64,000 bases of DNA from contig NZ_KQ948038.1 of assembly GCF_001513965.1 (NCBI RefSeq), positions 62,001-126,000 on the forward strand. Reading direction: 5' to 3'. Shown here one piece after another: positions 33,960 through 42,908 of this stretch (position 1 is the stretch's first letter; every line of letters begins with the position of its first letter). The notes under the pieces were generated by a model. It was not told the DNA's origin. It saw only the letters and a list, made by a program, of their open reading frames with translations, and did no database searches. Made by a program: the position numbers and the translations under genes. This DNA comes from Streptomyces cellostaticus. Its GTDB lineage: Bacteria > Actinomycetota > Actinomycetes > Streptomycetales > Streptomycetaceae.

Positions 33960-35156
33960 CTAGGCCTTGTCCGGCAGACGGTCCACGAAGTCCCGCACGG
34001 CCGCGCGGACGTCGTCGGCCGTCCACTCCAGGCCCGAGGCACGGACGACAACCTCCGTGAAGGCCAGGCCGGGCCCTGCGGAGTCCCAGGCGTTCGCGAA
34101 GAGCATCACCGAGGTCTCCTCGCCCTGGCGCACGGCCGCCTCGGCCACCACGTCCGGTTCGTACGGCAGCCAGACCTGGAACTCGTGGGTGTGCGGCTGC
34201 TCCGGGTGGACGCGGGCCCAGGGCACCCCGGCCGCCGCGAACCCTTCACGCAGCGCGGCGGCCACCACGCGCGCGTGACGTACGAACTCGGGCAGCCGCG
34301 GCAGCTCACGGTCCAGGCCGATGAGCGCGGACAGGGCGGTCGGGAACTGCTGGAAGATCATGCCGCCGTACCGGTGCCGCCAGGTCTTCGCCTCCTCCAC
34401 CAGCGTCCTCGGGCCGGCGAGCGCGGCGCCGCCGAACCCTCCGACGGACTTGTAGAACGACACGTAGACGCTGTCGGCCAGGCCCGCGATCTCCTCCAGG
34501 GGGCGCCCGAAGTGGTCCGTGCACTCCCACAGGCGCGCGCCGTCGAAGTGCACCACTGCGTCGCGCTCCCGCGCCGCCTCGACGACCTCGGTCAGTTCTT
34601 CCCAGGTGGGCAGCACGAAACCGGCGTCCCTGAGGGGCAGTTCCAGCATCAGCGCACCGAAGGGCTCTTCGAAGTCGCGTATCTCGGCTGCCGTGGGCTG
34701 CCGGGGCCCGCCGCCCACCCTGACCGGGCGCAGGCCGCTGACCTGGCTGAACGCCTGCCGCTCGTGCACCTCCGGGTGCGCCAGGGGATGCAGGGCAACC
34801 GTCGGGTTGCCGGTGCGGGCCGCCCAGCAGCGCAGGGCGACCTGCTGGGCCATCGTGCCCGTCGGGAAGAAGGCGGCGGCCTCCGTGCCCAGCAGCGCGG
34901 CGACCCGCTCCTCCAGGGCGGCCACGATCCGGTTGCCGTAGACGTCGGCCGGCTCGTCCAGGTCGTACACCCCGTCCCCCGCCTCCGTCAGATGCGCGAG
35001 ACGTTCGCGGATCGTGGCTCCCCAGCCCCCGCGGGACAGCGTGCGCCGCGCCTGCCGCTGGGCGGCCGCGCGCCGTTCCCGCAACTGCTCCAGTGCCGGT
35101 CGTTCCCCGCCCTGCCGGGTGTCCTGCTCAGTGCCCTGTCCTGCCGTGTCAGTCAT
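33960..35156 (-). CDS. Threonine aldolase-like PLP enzyme (beta-eliminating lyase family)
   Basis: 398 residues. Fold type I PLP enzyme of the low-specificity L-threonine aldolase group: DVYGNRIVAALEERVAALLG, AAAFFPTGTMAQQVAL, VVHFDGARLWEC with the cofactor aspartate, and the Schiff-base lysine in VSFYKSVGGFGGA. It may split threonine-like beta-hydroxy amino acids to glycine and an aldehyde. The N-terminal 45 residues are charged and unlike the family core. Start ATG 35156; the open frame extends further upstream without similarity. Confidence 0.85.
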   Translation of the reverse strand: MTDTAGQGTEQDTRQGGERPALEQLRERRAAAQRQARRTLSRGGWGATIRERLAHLTEAGDGVYDLDEPADVYGNRIVAALEERVAALLGTEAAAFFPTGTMAQQVALRCWAARTGNPTVALHPLAHPEVHERQAFSQVSGLRPVRVGGGPRQPTAAEIRDFEEPFGALMLELPLRDAGFVLPTWEELTEVVEAARERDAVVHFDGARLWECTDHFGRPLEEIAGLADSVYVSFYKSVGGFGGAALAGPRTLVEEAKTWRHRYGGMIFQQFPTALSALIGLDRELPRLPEFVRHARVVAAALREGFAAAGVPWARVHPEQPHTHEFQVWLPYEPDVVAEAAVRQGEETSVMLFANAWDSAGPGLAFTEVVVRASGLEWTADDVRAAVRDFVDRLPDKA

Positions 35157-35338
35157 GGCGTGGATGATGCCGCGCCGCACCGGCGAGGGCACCGGGATTT
35201 CCGCGCGGCGGCCGGGCCCGCAGGCGTGGCGAAACCCACAGCCTGTGGACAACCGATCGGCGCCGAACCGAGATAGCGTTAACATGACGAGAAATCGTCC
35301 GGTACCCAGAGCGGACTGGAACGGAAGGCCGCCGTCGC

Positions 35339-36283
35339 GTGAGTACAGTCCACCAGCCAGACCTCAAGGACCGCCCCGCGCGGCTCACTGTCGGCGTCGT
35401 CGGCGCCGGTCGGGTGGGCCCCGCCCTGGCCGCGTCCCTGCAACTCGCCGGGCATCGGCCGGTGGCCGTCTCCGGAGTCTCCGACGCCTCCCGCAGGCGC
35501 GCCGAGGCGATGCTCCCCGACGTTCCGCTGGTGCCGCCGGCCGAGGTCCTCGAGCGTGCCGACCTCGTCCTGCTCACCGTCCCGGACGACGCCCTGCCCG
35601 GCCTGGTCACCGGCCTCGCCGAGACCGGCGCCGTACGGCCGGGACAACTGCTCGTGCACACCTCCGGACGCTACGGCGCAAAGGTCCTCGACCCCGCCCT
35701 GCGCGCGGGCGCGCTGCCGCTGGCCCTGCACCCGGCGATGACCTTCACCGGCACCCCCGTGGACGTCCAGCGCCTGGCAGGCTGCTCCTTCGGCGTCACC
35801 GCGCCCGAGGAACTGCGCCTCGCCGCCGAGGCCCTGGTCATCGAGATGGGCGGCGAACCGGAGTGGATCAGCGAGGAGAACCGCCCGCTGTACCACGCGG
35901 CCCTCGCCCTCGGCGCCAACCACCTCGTGACCCTGGTCGCCCAGTCCATGGAGCTGCTGCGCACGGCAGGCGTGGCGGCCCCCGACCGGATGCTCGGCCC
36001 GCTGCTCGGCGCCGCCCTGGACAACGCCCTGCGCTCGGGCGACGCGGCGCTCACCGGCCCCGTCGCGCGCGGGGACGCGGGCACGGTCGCCGCGCACGTC
36101 ACCGAGCTGCGCAAACACGCCCCGCAGACCGTCGCGGGCTACCTGGCGATGGCCCGCGCGACCGCCGACCGGGCCCTCGCCCACGGCCTGCTGAAGCCGG
36201 AACTCGCCGAGGACCTGCTCGGCGTGCTGGCCGACGGATCCGACGGCACCAACGGCACCAACGGCACCGAGGGGAACGCCTGA
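35339..36283 (+). CDS. Rossmann/DUF2520 oxidoreductase-like protein in the pantothenate operon
   Basis: 314 residues. An N-terminal NAD(P)-binding Rossmann domain (VGVVGAGRVGPALAASL, residues 18-34) is followed by a DUF2520 helical domain of the 6-phosphogluconate dehydrogenase-like type (about 160-300). First gene of an operon with panC, whose ATG overlaps this stop by 1 bp (TGATG). The layout resembles ketopantoate reductase, and no panE is in view, so it may supply pantoate; this is inference. GTG start at 35339 with GGAAGG at 35323-35328. The tail holds GTN-GTN-GTE repeats. Confidence 0.85.
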   Translation: MSTVHQPDLKDRPARLTVGVVGAGRVGPALAASLQLAGHRPVAVSGVSDASRRRAEAMLPDVPLVPPAEVLERADLVLLTVPDDALPGLVTGLAETGAVRPGQLLVHTSGRYGAKVLDPALRAGALPLALHPAMTFTGTPVDVQRLAGCSFGVTAPEELRLAAEALVIEMGGEPEWISEENRPLYHAALALGANHLVTLVAQSMELLRTAGVAAPDRMLGPLLGAALDNALRSGDAALTGPVARGDAGTVAAHVTELRKHAPQTVAGYLAMARATADRALAHGLLKPELAEDLLGVLADGSDGTNGTNGTEGNA

Positions 36284-37284
36284 TGACCACCGCCCTGCTG
36301 AGCACCGCCGAAGAGCTGCACGCACGCGTGCGCCACGGCCGCCGTGCCGTCGTGATGACCATGGGCGCCCTGCACGAAGGCCACGCCACGCTGATCCGCA
36401 GCGCGCGCGAGATCGCCGGCCCAGGCGGCGAGGTCGTCGTCACCGTCTTCGTCAATCCGCTGCAGTTCGGCGCCGGCGAGGACCTGGACCGCTACCCGCG
36501 CACCCTCGAGGCCGACCTGAAGCTCGCCGAGCAGGCGGGCGCCGACGCCGTGTTCGCGCCCGCCGTGGACGAGGTCTACCCCGGTGGCGAACCCCAGGTG
36601 CGGATCACCGCGGGCCCCATGGGCGAGCGCCTGGAGGGCGCCTCGCGGCCCGGCCACTTTGACGGCATGCTCACCGTCGTCGCCAAGCTGCTGCACCTCA
36701 CCCGCCCCGACGCGGCCCTGTTCGGCCAGAAGGACGCCCAGCAGCTGGCCCTGATCCGGCGCATGGTGCGGGACCTGAACTTCGGCGTCGAGATCGTCGC
36801 CGTACCGACCGTGCGCGAGGAGGACGGGCTCGCCCTCTCCAGCCGCAACCGCTACCTCTCGCCCGACGAGCGCCGCAGCGCACTCGCCCTGTCCCGCGCC
36901 CTGTTCGCCGGCCGCGACCGGCACGCCGCGCAGGAGGCGCTGCGCGCGCGGGCCCGTGAAGTGCCCTCCACGCACGCGCGTGCCGAGGCGCTGAGCGCCA
37001 TAGGCGAGTCCCGCGCGGCGGCCGACGCACACGCCGTGGCCACGGCCGCGCCCGGCGGCCCGGCGGCCGTCCGTGCGGCCGCCCGCCAAGTCCTGGACGA
37101 GGCAGCCCGCGTCGACCCGCCGCTGCGGCTGGACTACCTCGCCCTGGTGGACCCGTCCGACTTCACCGAGATCGGCGACGGCTTCACCGGTGAAGCCGTC
37201 CTCGCCGTCGCCGCCCGGGTCGGCACCACCCGGCTGATCGACAACCTCCCTCTCACCTTCGGATCCCTCGGAGCCGCCTCGTGA
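36283..37284 (+). CDS. panC: Pantothenate synthetase
   Basis: 333 residues, longer than the roughly 285 usual. Joins pantoate and beta-alanine with ATP. Motifs: TMGALHEGHATLI (the HIGH-like ATP site), FVNPLQFGAGEDLDRYPR, LFGQKDAQQLALI and LALSSRNRYLS. The extra length is an Ala/Arg/Glu-rich insert at about residues 205-265 before the final domain. Overlaps DUF2520 upstream and nadB downstream (GTGA, 4 bp), so the operon is tightly coupled. Confidence 0.96.
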   Translation: MTTALLSTAEELHARVRHGRRAVVMTMGALHEGHATLIRSAREIAGPGGEVVVTVFVNPLQFGAGEDLDRYPRTLEADLKLAEQAGADAVFAPAVDEVYPGGEPQVRITAGPMGERLEGASRPGHFDGMLTVVAKLLHLTRPDAALFGQKDAQQLALIRRMVRDLNFGVEIVAVPTVREEDGLALSSRNRYLSPDERRSALALSRALFAGRDRHAAQEALRARAREVPSTHARAEALSAIGESRAAADAHAVATAAPGGPAAVRAAARQVLDEAARVDPPLRLDYLALVDPSDFTEIGDGFTGEAVLAVAARVGTTRLIDNLPLTFGSLGAAS

Positions 37285-39002
37285 CCAGCACAGGCATACG
37301 ACTGCACGCACCCGCCCCCGGGTGGTCCATCTCCGCGGACGTGGTCATCGTCGGTTCCGGCGTGGCCGGCCTGACCGCCGCCCTCCGCTGCGAGGCGGCA
37401 GGCCTGACGACGGTCGTGGTCACCAAGGCACGCCTGGACGACGGCTCCACCCGCTGGGCGCAGGGCGGCGTCGCGGCCGCCCTCGGCGAGGGCGACACCC
37501 CCGAACAGCACCTCGAGGACACCCTGGTGGCGGGCGCGGGCCTGTGCGACGAGGAGGCCGTACGGATCCTCGTCACCGAGGGACCCGACGCCGTACGGAG
37601 GCTGATCTCCACCGGCGCCCACTTCGACACCGACGACGAGGGCGGCATCCACCTCACCCGCGAGGGCGGCCACCACCGGCGCCGGATCGCGCACGCGGGC
37701 GGCGACGCGACCGGCGCGGAGGTCTCCCGGGCGCTCGTGGAGGCCGTCCACGCGCGTGGGCTGCACACGATCGAGAACGCGCTCGTGCTGGACCTGCTGA
37801 CCGACGCCGACGGCCGCACGGCGGGCGTCACCCTGCACGTGATGGGCGAGGGCCAGCACGACGGCGTGGGCGCCGTGCACGCCCCCGCGGTCGTCCTCGC
37901 GACCGGCGGCATGGGCCAGGTGTTCTCCGCGACCACCAACCCGTCCGTGGCCACCGGCGACGGCGTGGCGCTGGCGCTGCGCGCGGGCGCCGAGGTGAGT
38001 GACCTGGAGTTCGTCCAGTTCCACCCGACCGTGCTCTTCCTCGGCCCGGACGCCGAAGGCCAGCAGCCGCTGGTCTCCGAGGCGGTGCGCGGCGAGGGCG
38101 CCCACCTGGTCGACGGGGACGGCGTGCGCTTCATGGTCGGCCAGCACGAGCTGGCGGAGCTGGCACCGCGGGACATCGTCGCCAAGGGCATCCTGCGGCG
38201 GATGCTGGAGCAGGACGCCGAGCACATGTTCCTCGACGCCCGGCACTTCGGCGCCGCCATGTGGGAGCACCGCTTCCCGACCATCCTGGCCGCCTGCCGC
38301 GCCAACGGCATCGACCCGGTCACCGAGCCCATCCCGATCGCCCCGGCCGCCCACCACGCCTCCGGAGGCGTGCGCACCGACGCGCAGGGGCGTACGACCG
38401 TCCCCGGGCTGTACGCGTGCGGCGAGGTCGCCTGCACCGGCGTGCACGGCGCGAACCGGCTCGCCTCCAACTCCCTCCTCGAAGGCCTCGTCTACGCCGA
38501 GCGGATCGCCGCCGACATCGCCTCGGCCCACGCCGGAAACGGCCTCCACGCGCGCGTGCCCGAGCCGGTCCCGCACCCCGAGAAGCCCGCCTACCCGCTG
38601 CTCGCCCCCGAGGCCCGCTTCGCCATCCAGCGGATCATGACCGAGGGCGCGGGCGTGCTCCGTTCGGCGGACGCTCTGGAGAAGGCCGCGGACCAGCTCC
38701 AGCGGCTGCACACCGAGGCCCGCGACGCCCTGGAGGAGAACGGCAAGACCGCCGAGCCCGGCGTCGACACCTGGGAGGCCACCAACCTCCTGTGCGTGGC
38801 CCGCGTCCTGGTCGCCGCAGCCCGGCTGCGCGAGGAGACCCGCGGCTGCCACTGGCGCGAGGACCGCGCCGAGCGCGACGACACGCAGTGGCGGCGCCAC
38901 ATCGTGGTACGGCTCAATCCCGACCGGTCCCTGGCCGTACACACCACGGACACCGCAGACTTCCCCCCTACCCGGCAGACCCAGCGCCCCCAGGAGCAGT
39001 GA
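37281..39002 (+). CDS. nadB: L-aspartate oxidase
   Basis: 573 residues. FAD enzyme making iminoaspartate for de novo NAD synthesis. FAD-binding VVIVGSGVAGLTAAL is at residues 22-36; STRWAQGGVAAAL, GGHHRRRIAHAGGDATG and HHASGGVRTD with ASNSLLEGLVYAERIA follow, as in NadB rather than succinate dehydrogenase. No membrane partner genes. GTG start overlaps panC. The next pathway enzyme, quinolinate synthase (NadA), is not in this window. Confidence 0.95.
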   Translation: MTSTGIRLHAPAPGWSISADVVIVGSGVAGLTAALRCEAAGLTTVVVTKARLDDGSTRWAQGGVAAALGEGDTPEQHLEDTLVAGAGLCDEEAVRILVTEGPDAVRRLISTGAHFDTDDEGGIHLTREGGHHRRRIAHAGGDATGAEVSRALVEAVHARGLHTIENALVLDLLTDADGRTAGVTLHVMGEGQHDGVGAVHAPAVVLATGGMGQVFSATTNPSVATGDGVALALRAGAEVSDLEFVQFHPTVLFLGPDAEGQQPLVSEAVRGEGAHLVDGDGVRFMVGQHELAELAPRDIVAKGILRRMLEQDAEHMFLDARHFGAAMWEHRFPTILAACRANGIDPVTEPIPIAPAAHHASGGVRTDAQGRTTVPGLYACGEVACTGVHGANRLASNSLLEGLVYAERIAADIASAHAGNGLHARVPEPVPHPEKPAYPLLAPEARFAIQRIMTEGAGVLRSADALEKAADQLQRLHTEARDALEENGKTAEPGVDTWEATNLLCVARVLVAAARLREETRGCHWREDRAERDDTQWRRHIVVRLNPDRSLAVHTTDTADFPPTRQTQRPQEQ

Positions 39003-39006
39003 ACAA

Positions 39007-39984
39007 GTGAGCACCGACGACCTTCCCCTCGCCCCGACCGGCGGCTGCGGTGACGGCTGCGCCTGCGGCGCCGAGGGTGACGAGGAGTACCTGGAGAGCG
39101 GCCTCGACCCCGCGCTCGCCGAGCTGCTGGCCGCTGCGGGGCTCGACCCCATCGAGGTCGAGGACATCGCCAACGTCGCCATCCAGGAGGACCTGGCCGG
39201 CGGCGTGGACGTGACGACCGTCGCGACCATCCCCGAGGAGGCGGTGGCCACCGGCGACTTCGCCGCGCGTGAGGCCGGCGTGGTGGCCGGACTCAGGGTC
39301 GCCGAGGCCGTGCTCTCCGTGGTCTGCACGGACGAGTTCGAGGTCGAGCGGCACGTCGAGGACGGCGACCGCGTCGAGGCCGGGCAGAAGCTGCTCTCGG
39401 TCACCACGCGCACGCGTGACCTGCTCACCGCCGAGCGCAGCGCCCTCAACATCCTGTGCCGTCTGTCCGGTATCGCGACCGCCACGCGCGCGTGGGCGGA
39501 CGCGCTGGAGGGCACCAAGGCACACGTGCGGGACACCCGCAAGACGACGCCGGGGCTGCGGTCTCTGGAGAAGTTCGCCGTGCGCTGCGGCGGGGGCGTC
39601 AACCACCGCATGTCGCTCTCCGACGCGGCCCTGGTGAAGGACAACCACGTGGTCGCCGCCGGCGGCGTCGCACAGGCCTTCAAGGCCGTCCGGGAGAACT
39701 TCCCCGAGGTGCCGATCGAGGTCGAGGTCGACACCCTGCACCAGCTGCGCGAGGTCGTCGACGCGGGCGCCGACCTGATCCTGCTGGACAACTTCACGCC
39801 CGACGAGTGCGCGGAGGCCGTCGGGATCGTCGGCGGACGGGCGCTGCTGGAGGCCTCCGGCCGGCTCACGCTCGACACCGCGCGCATCTACGCCGACACC
39901 GGCGTGGACTTCCTGGCCGTCGGCGCCCTCACCCACTCCTCGCCGATCCTCGACATCGGCCTGGACCTGCGCGAGGCGGAGTAA
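39007..39984 (+). CDS. nadC: Nicotinate-nucleotide pyrophosphorylase (carboxylating)
   Basis: 325 residues against about 285 for the family. Makes nicotinate mononucleotide from quinolinate and PRPP. Core signatures: AERSALNILCRLSGIAT, DTRKTTPGLR, the RCGGGVNHRMSLSDAAL-VKDNH run, and EVEVDTLHQL. The extra 45 N-terminal residues hold a Cys-rich patch, GGCGDGCACGAEGDEEY, not part of the known fold. GTG start 39007, 4 bp after nadB; coaX follows after 5 bp. Confidence 0.96.
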   Translation: MSTDDLPLAPTGGCGDGCACGAEGDEEYLESGLDPALAELLAAAGLDPIEVEDIANVAIQEDLAGGVDVTTVATIPEEAVATGDFAAREAGVVAGLRVAEAVLSVVCTDEFEVERHVEDGDRVEAGQKLLSVTTRTRDLLTAERSALNILCRLSGIATATRAWADALEGTKAHVRDTRKTTPGLRSLEKFAVRCGGGVNHRMSLSDAALVKDNHVVAAGGVAQAFKAVRENFPEVPIEVEVDTLHQLREVVDAGADLILLDNFTPDECAEAVGIVGGRALLEASGRLTLDTARIYADTGVDFLAVGALTHSSPILDIGLDLREAE

Positions 39985-39989
39985 CGGCC

Positions 39990-40787
39990 ATGCTGCTCAC
40001 GATCGACGTCGGTAACACGCACACCGTGCTCGGCCTGTTCGACGGCGAGGACATCGTCGAGCACTGGCGCATCTCCACGGACGCGCGCCGCACGGCGGAC
40101 GAGCTGGCGGTGCTGCTGCAGGGCCTGATGGGCATGCACCCGCTGCTCGGCGAGGAGCTGGGCGACGGCATCGACGGCATCGCGATCTGCGCGACCGTGC
40201 CGTCGGTGCTGCACGAGCTGCGCGAGGTCACCCGGCGGTACTACGGCGATGTGCCGGCCGTCCTGGTCGAGCCGGGCGTGAAGACCGGCGTGCCGATCCT
40301 CACCGACAACCCCAAGGAGGTCGGGGCGGACCGGATCATCAACGCGGTGGCCGCCGTCGAGCTGTACGGCGGTCCGGCGATCGTCGTGGACTTCGGTACG
40401 GCGACGACGTTCGACGCGGTCTCCGCGCGCGGGGAGTACGTCGGCGGGGTCATCGCGCCCGGTATCGAGATCTCCGTGGAGGCGCTCGGCGTCAAGGGTG
40501 CGCAGCTGCGCAAGATCGAGGTGGCCCGGCCGCGCAGTGTGATCGGCAAGAACACGGTGGAGGCCATGCAGGCGGGCATCGTGTACGGGTTCGCCGGGCA
40601 GGTCGACGGAGTCGTCAGCAGGATGGCGCGGGAGCTGGCCGACGATCCGGACGACGTGACGGTGATCGCCACGGGCGGTCTCGCGCCGATGGTGCTGGGG
40701 GAGTCCTCGGTGATCGACGAGCACCAGCCGTGGCTGACGCTGATCGGGCTGCGCCTGGTGTACGAGCGGAACGTGTCGCGCATGTGA
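39990..40787 (+). CDS. coaX: Type III pantothenate kinase
   Basis: 265 residues. Phosphorylates pantothenate, the first step to CoA, and unlike type I enzymes is not inhibited by CoA. ASKHA fold motifs: LTIDVGNTHTVLGLF at the start, VGADRIINAVAA, VDFGTATTFDAVS, GGVIAPGIEIS and VIATGGLAPM. Last gene of the cofactor operon, followed 4 bp later by a strong terminator. Putting panC and coaX together makes pantothenate synthesis and use one unit. Confidence 0.96.
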   Translation: MLLTIDVGNTHTVLGLFDGEDIVEHWRISTDARRTADELAVLLQGLMGMHPLLGEELGDGIDGIAICATVPSVLHELREVTRRYYGDVPAVLVEPGVKTGVPILTDNPKEVGADRIINAVAAVELYGGPAIVVDFGTATTFDAVSARGEYVGGVIAPGIEISVEALGVKGAQLRKIEVARPRSVIGKNTVEAMQAGIVYGFAGQVDGVVSRMARELADDPDDVTVIATGGLAPMVLGESSVIDEHQPWLTLIGLRLVYERNVSRM

Positions 40788-40791
40788 GGGG

Positions 40792-40818
40792 ACCGGCGCC
40801 CGCGCGGGCGCCGGTTTT
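40792..40818 (+). terminator. Terminator of the panC-nadB-nadC-coaX operon
   Basis: Perfect palindrome ACCGGCGCCCGC (40792-40803) / GCGGGCGCCGGT (40804-40815), giving a stem of about 10 bp with a 4-nt loop, followed by TTTT (40815-40818). Confidence 0.92.
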
Positions 40819-40927
40819 CGCTGTCGCCGCGCGCGTGTGGCCCCGGTCGAGGGAAACCCGGAAACGACACGCGACGACACAACATTCCGATCCGTAACTT
40901 TTGTCCGATTAGCGGTAGCGTCGCCGC

Positions 40928-41632
40928 ATGCCCACGCCATACGGATCCCGCGGCGGCATGGCGTTCGGCGCGGAGGAGCTGCGTGTGCTCCGCCGCGCCC
41001 TCGCCCTCGCCCTTCACCCCGGCCGAGCGTCCGCCGAGGACATCAAGGACTGCTTCCGCCTCGCCGAGTCCCTCGACGAGGCGATGCGCGAGGGGGCCCG
41101 GCTGCGCGCCTTCCTGGTGGCCGACCTCGGCCGGTACCGCGCCGCCCTGCCAGGGACCGCTGCCGATTACCTCGCGCTCCTGGAGGAGGCGCTGGGCGCC
41201 GGACACCGGCCGACTCCGGACGACCTCGCAGCACTGCGGGCGCTGCGCGGGAACCCCATGGCGGCCGCTCTGCTGGACCGCTGTCAGGTGCTCGCCGAGC
41301 AGGACGTACGGGCACGCTTCGCCCAGGGTGCGCGCAAGGTCCCCGCCCCCGCCGTACCCCCCTCCCGGACGCGCCTGCTGGCCCTTCCCGGCGGCGCGGA
41401 CAGCGCCCCGGCCGTCCAGCCCCAGGGTCCGGAGAAACCCGCCCAGAAGCCCTCCCAGGACCCCACGGGCAAGCCCGCCCCGAAACCCGTCCGCCCCCCG
41501 TCCGAACCCCCCGCCACGCAACCGTCCGCCCCGAAGCGCCCCATCCCCACCCCGGGCGAGGTCTTCCCGCCCCGCAGGCGTCCCGGACCGCCGGCCAATC
41601 CCCCCGAAACACAGCAACTGGCGGCCGGCTGA
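40928..41632 (+). CDS. Actinobacterial protein of unknown function with proline-rich tail
   Basis: 234 residues. An alpha-helical N-terminal domain (1-140; LRVLRRALALALHPG, then DIKDCFRLAESLDEAMREGARLR begins a second run) precedes a tail rich in Pro, Lys and Ala. No membrane helix or signal is seen. I recall a similar gene next to coaX in other Streptomyces, but no function. The ATG has no ribosome site; TAGCGT (40916-40921) ends 6 nt before it, so the message may be leaderless. Confidence 0.78.
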   Translation: MPTPYGSRGGMAFGAEELRVLRRALALALHPGRASAEDIKDCFRLAESLDEAMREGARLRAFLVADLGRYRAALPGTAADYLALLEEALGAGHRPTPDDLAALRALRGNPMAAALLDRCQVLAEQDVRARFAQGARKVPAPAVPPSRTRLLALPGGADSAPAVQPQGPEKPAQKPSQDPTGKPAPKPVRPPSEPPATQPSAPKRPIPTPGEVFPPRRRPGPPANPPETQQLAAG

Positions 41633-42582
41633 GCGGATTGCCGCGGGCGCTGCCACGGACCCGGGCCGCCTCGCTCGCACTTGGGGTATCGGCCTGGGCG
41701 GGTGGCACGAAAGTCCGGGCGGACGGCGCGGCCGGCCGAACGGGGACGACCCCGGACCTGGGGCCGCCTCGTGCGCACCCGGGCACGCGCCCCGGGTGAG
41801 CGGCGCGGAGGTCTGGGCGGACGGCATCGATGGCTGAGCGCTGGGCCGCCTCGTTCGCACTCGGGGTATCAGCCCGGGCAGGCGGCGTGGAGGTCTGGGC
41901 GGACGGTGTGGACGGCTTGGCCGGCCGAACGGGGATGGTCCAGGGCCTGGGGCTGCCTCGTTCGCGCCCGGGTGCGCGGCGGGGATGTCAGGGCGGCCTG
42001 CGCGGACGGCTGGGCGGGCGCTGTCCTGGATCCGGGTCGCTTGGCTTGCGCCTGGGGTGTCGGGCTGGGCAGGTGGTGGGGGTGTCTGGGTGGCCTGTGT
42101 GGACGGCTGGGCGGGCGCTGTCCTGGATCCGGGTCGCTTGGCTTGCGCCTGGGGTGTCGGGCTGGGCAGGTGGTGGGGGTGTCTGGGTGGCCTGTGTGGA
42201 CGGCTGGGCGGGCGCTGTCCTGGACCCCGGCCGTCTGCCGCGTACCCCGTGGAGGTCTGGGCGGACAACGCGGACTACCGGGCAGACGCTGCACCGGACC
42301 TGGCCGCCTCGCTTGCACCCGGGGTATCACCCGGGCAGATGGCGGGCTGTCTGGGCGCATGGTGGGGGCGGCGGGGCCGTGCCGAACGGGGATGGGCCCG
42401 GGCCTGGAGCCGCCTCGGGCGCACCCGGGCACGCGCCCCCGGGTGAGTGCGTGGGGCGTCTGGGAGGGCGGCGTCGAGGGGCGGGCGGGCATTGCCGCAG
42501 GCCCGGTGCCTCATCCGTGGGCGGTGCCCTGGTTCGCCCACCCCGCCCTATTCGCCCGGGGCCCCGTGGCTACCCTGGAGGC
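41633..42582. repeat. 950-bp non-coding block of degenerate tandem repeats
   Basis: About nine units of 75-110 bp share phrases such as CCGCCTCG(T/C)(T/G)CGCAC, CGGGGTATC, GGAGGTCTGGGCGGACGG, GCCGAACGGGGATG and GGGCCTGG. Units start near 41663, 41761, 41843, 41951, 42035, 42132, 42230, 42303 and 42410. The similarity crosses reading frames and no start-plus-ribosome site fits, so I see no gene. A candidate for a recombination-prone spacer or bound-protein array. Confidence 0.8.
42004..42224. repeat. Exact 97-bp tandem duplication plus partial third copy
   Basis: Copies at 42004-42100 and 42101-42197 are identical; the third matches for 27 bp (42198-42224). 97 is not a multiple of 3, so the same peptide appears in successive frames, which argues against coding. 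The identity shows a recent duplication. Confidence 0.92.
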
Positions 42583-42762
42583 ATGGACTACGTCTCCGCG
42601 CTCGTGCCTCCGGTCGTCATGGCCGTGTTCTTCATCGGTCTGGTCAGGGTGATCGTGAAGACCCAGGGCGGGGCCGCCAAGGCCAAGGAGGACGCGGCCG
42701 TCGACGCCGCCCTCGCGCGCGCGGAGCGTGCGCAGCAGGCCCCGGCCGGCGGCGACGCCTGA
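42583..42762 (+). CDS. 59-residue single-pass membrane protein
   Basis: Begins MDYVSALVPPVVMAVFFIGL, a membrane helix through about residue 26, then a charged Ala/Lys/Glu-rich cytoplasmic helix and a short flexible end. CTGGAGG (42575-42581) lies close upstream of the ATG. Small proteins of this type are common in actinobacteria and unexplained. A strong terminator 28 bp downstream ends its transcript. Confidence 0.75.
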   Translation: MDYVSALVPPVVMAVFFIGLVRVIVKTQGGAAKAKEDAAVDAALARAERAQQAPAGGDA

Positions 42763-42789
42763 GCTCTTCGCCTGCCGAACGCCTGTCGC

Positions 42790-42839
42790 GGCGTACGACT
42801 CCCCGCACCCCGGTGCTTTCCGAGTCGTACGCCCTTTTT
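42790..42839 (+). terminator. Intrinsic terminator with T-run
   Basis: Perfect 12-bp stem GGCGTACGACTC (42790-42801) / GAGTCGTACGCC (42822-42833), 20-nt loop, then CTTTTT. The most classical intrinsic terminator in the window. Confidence 0.93.
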
Positions 42840-42908
42840 GTTCGCTTTTGTAGCCTAAGTGCACGTCTGGCACGCCATTGTCGGGATCTCCCACTATTGT
42901 TCTGAGTT

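Noticed and set aside
42004..42224. CRISPR-like array
   Set aside because: Repeats are head-to-tail without unique spacers and no cas genes are present.
40241..42268. 675-codon minus-strand open frame over coaX and the repeat block
   Set aside because: It crosses two convincing plus-strand genes; its Pro/Arg-rich repeats simply mirror the DNA repeats.
41681..42762. Overlapping plus-strand open frames through the tandem repeats
   Set aside because: The 97-bp period puts the same peptide in different frames; only the last 59 codons (42583-42762) have a start, ribosome site and membrane helix.
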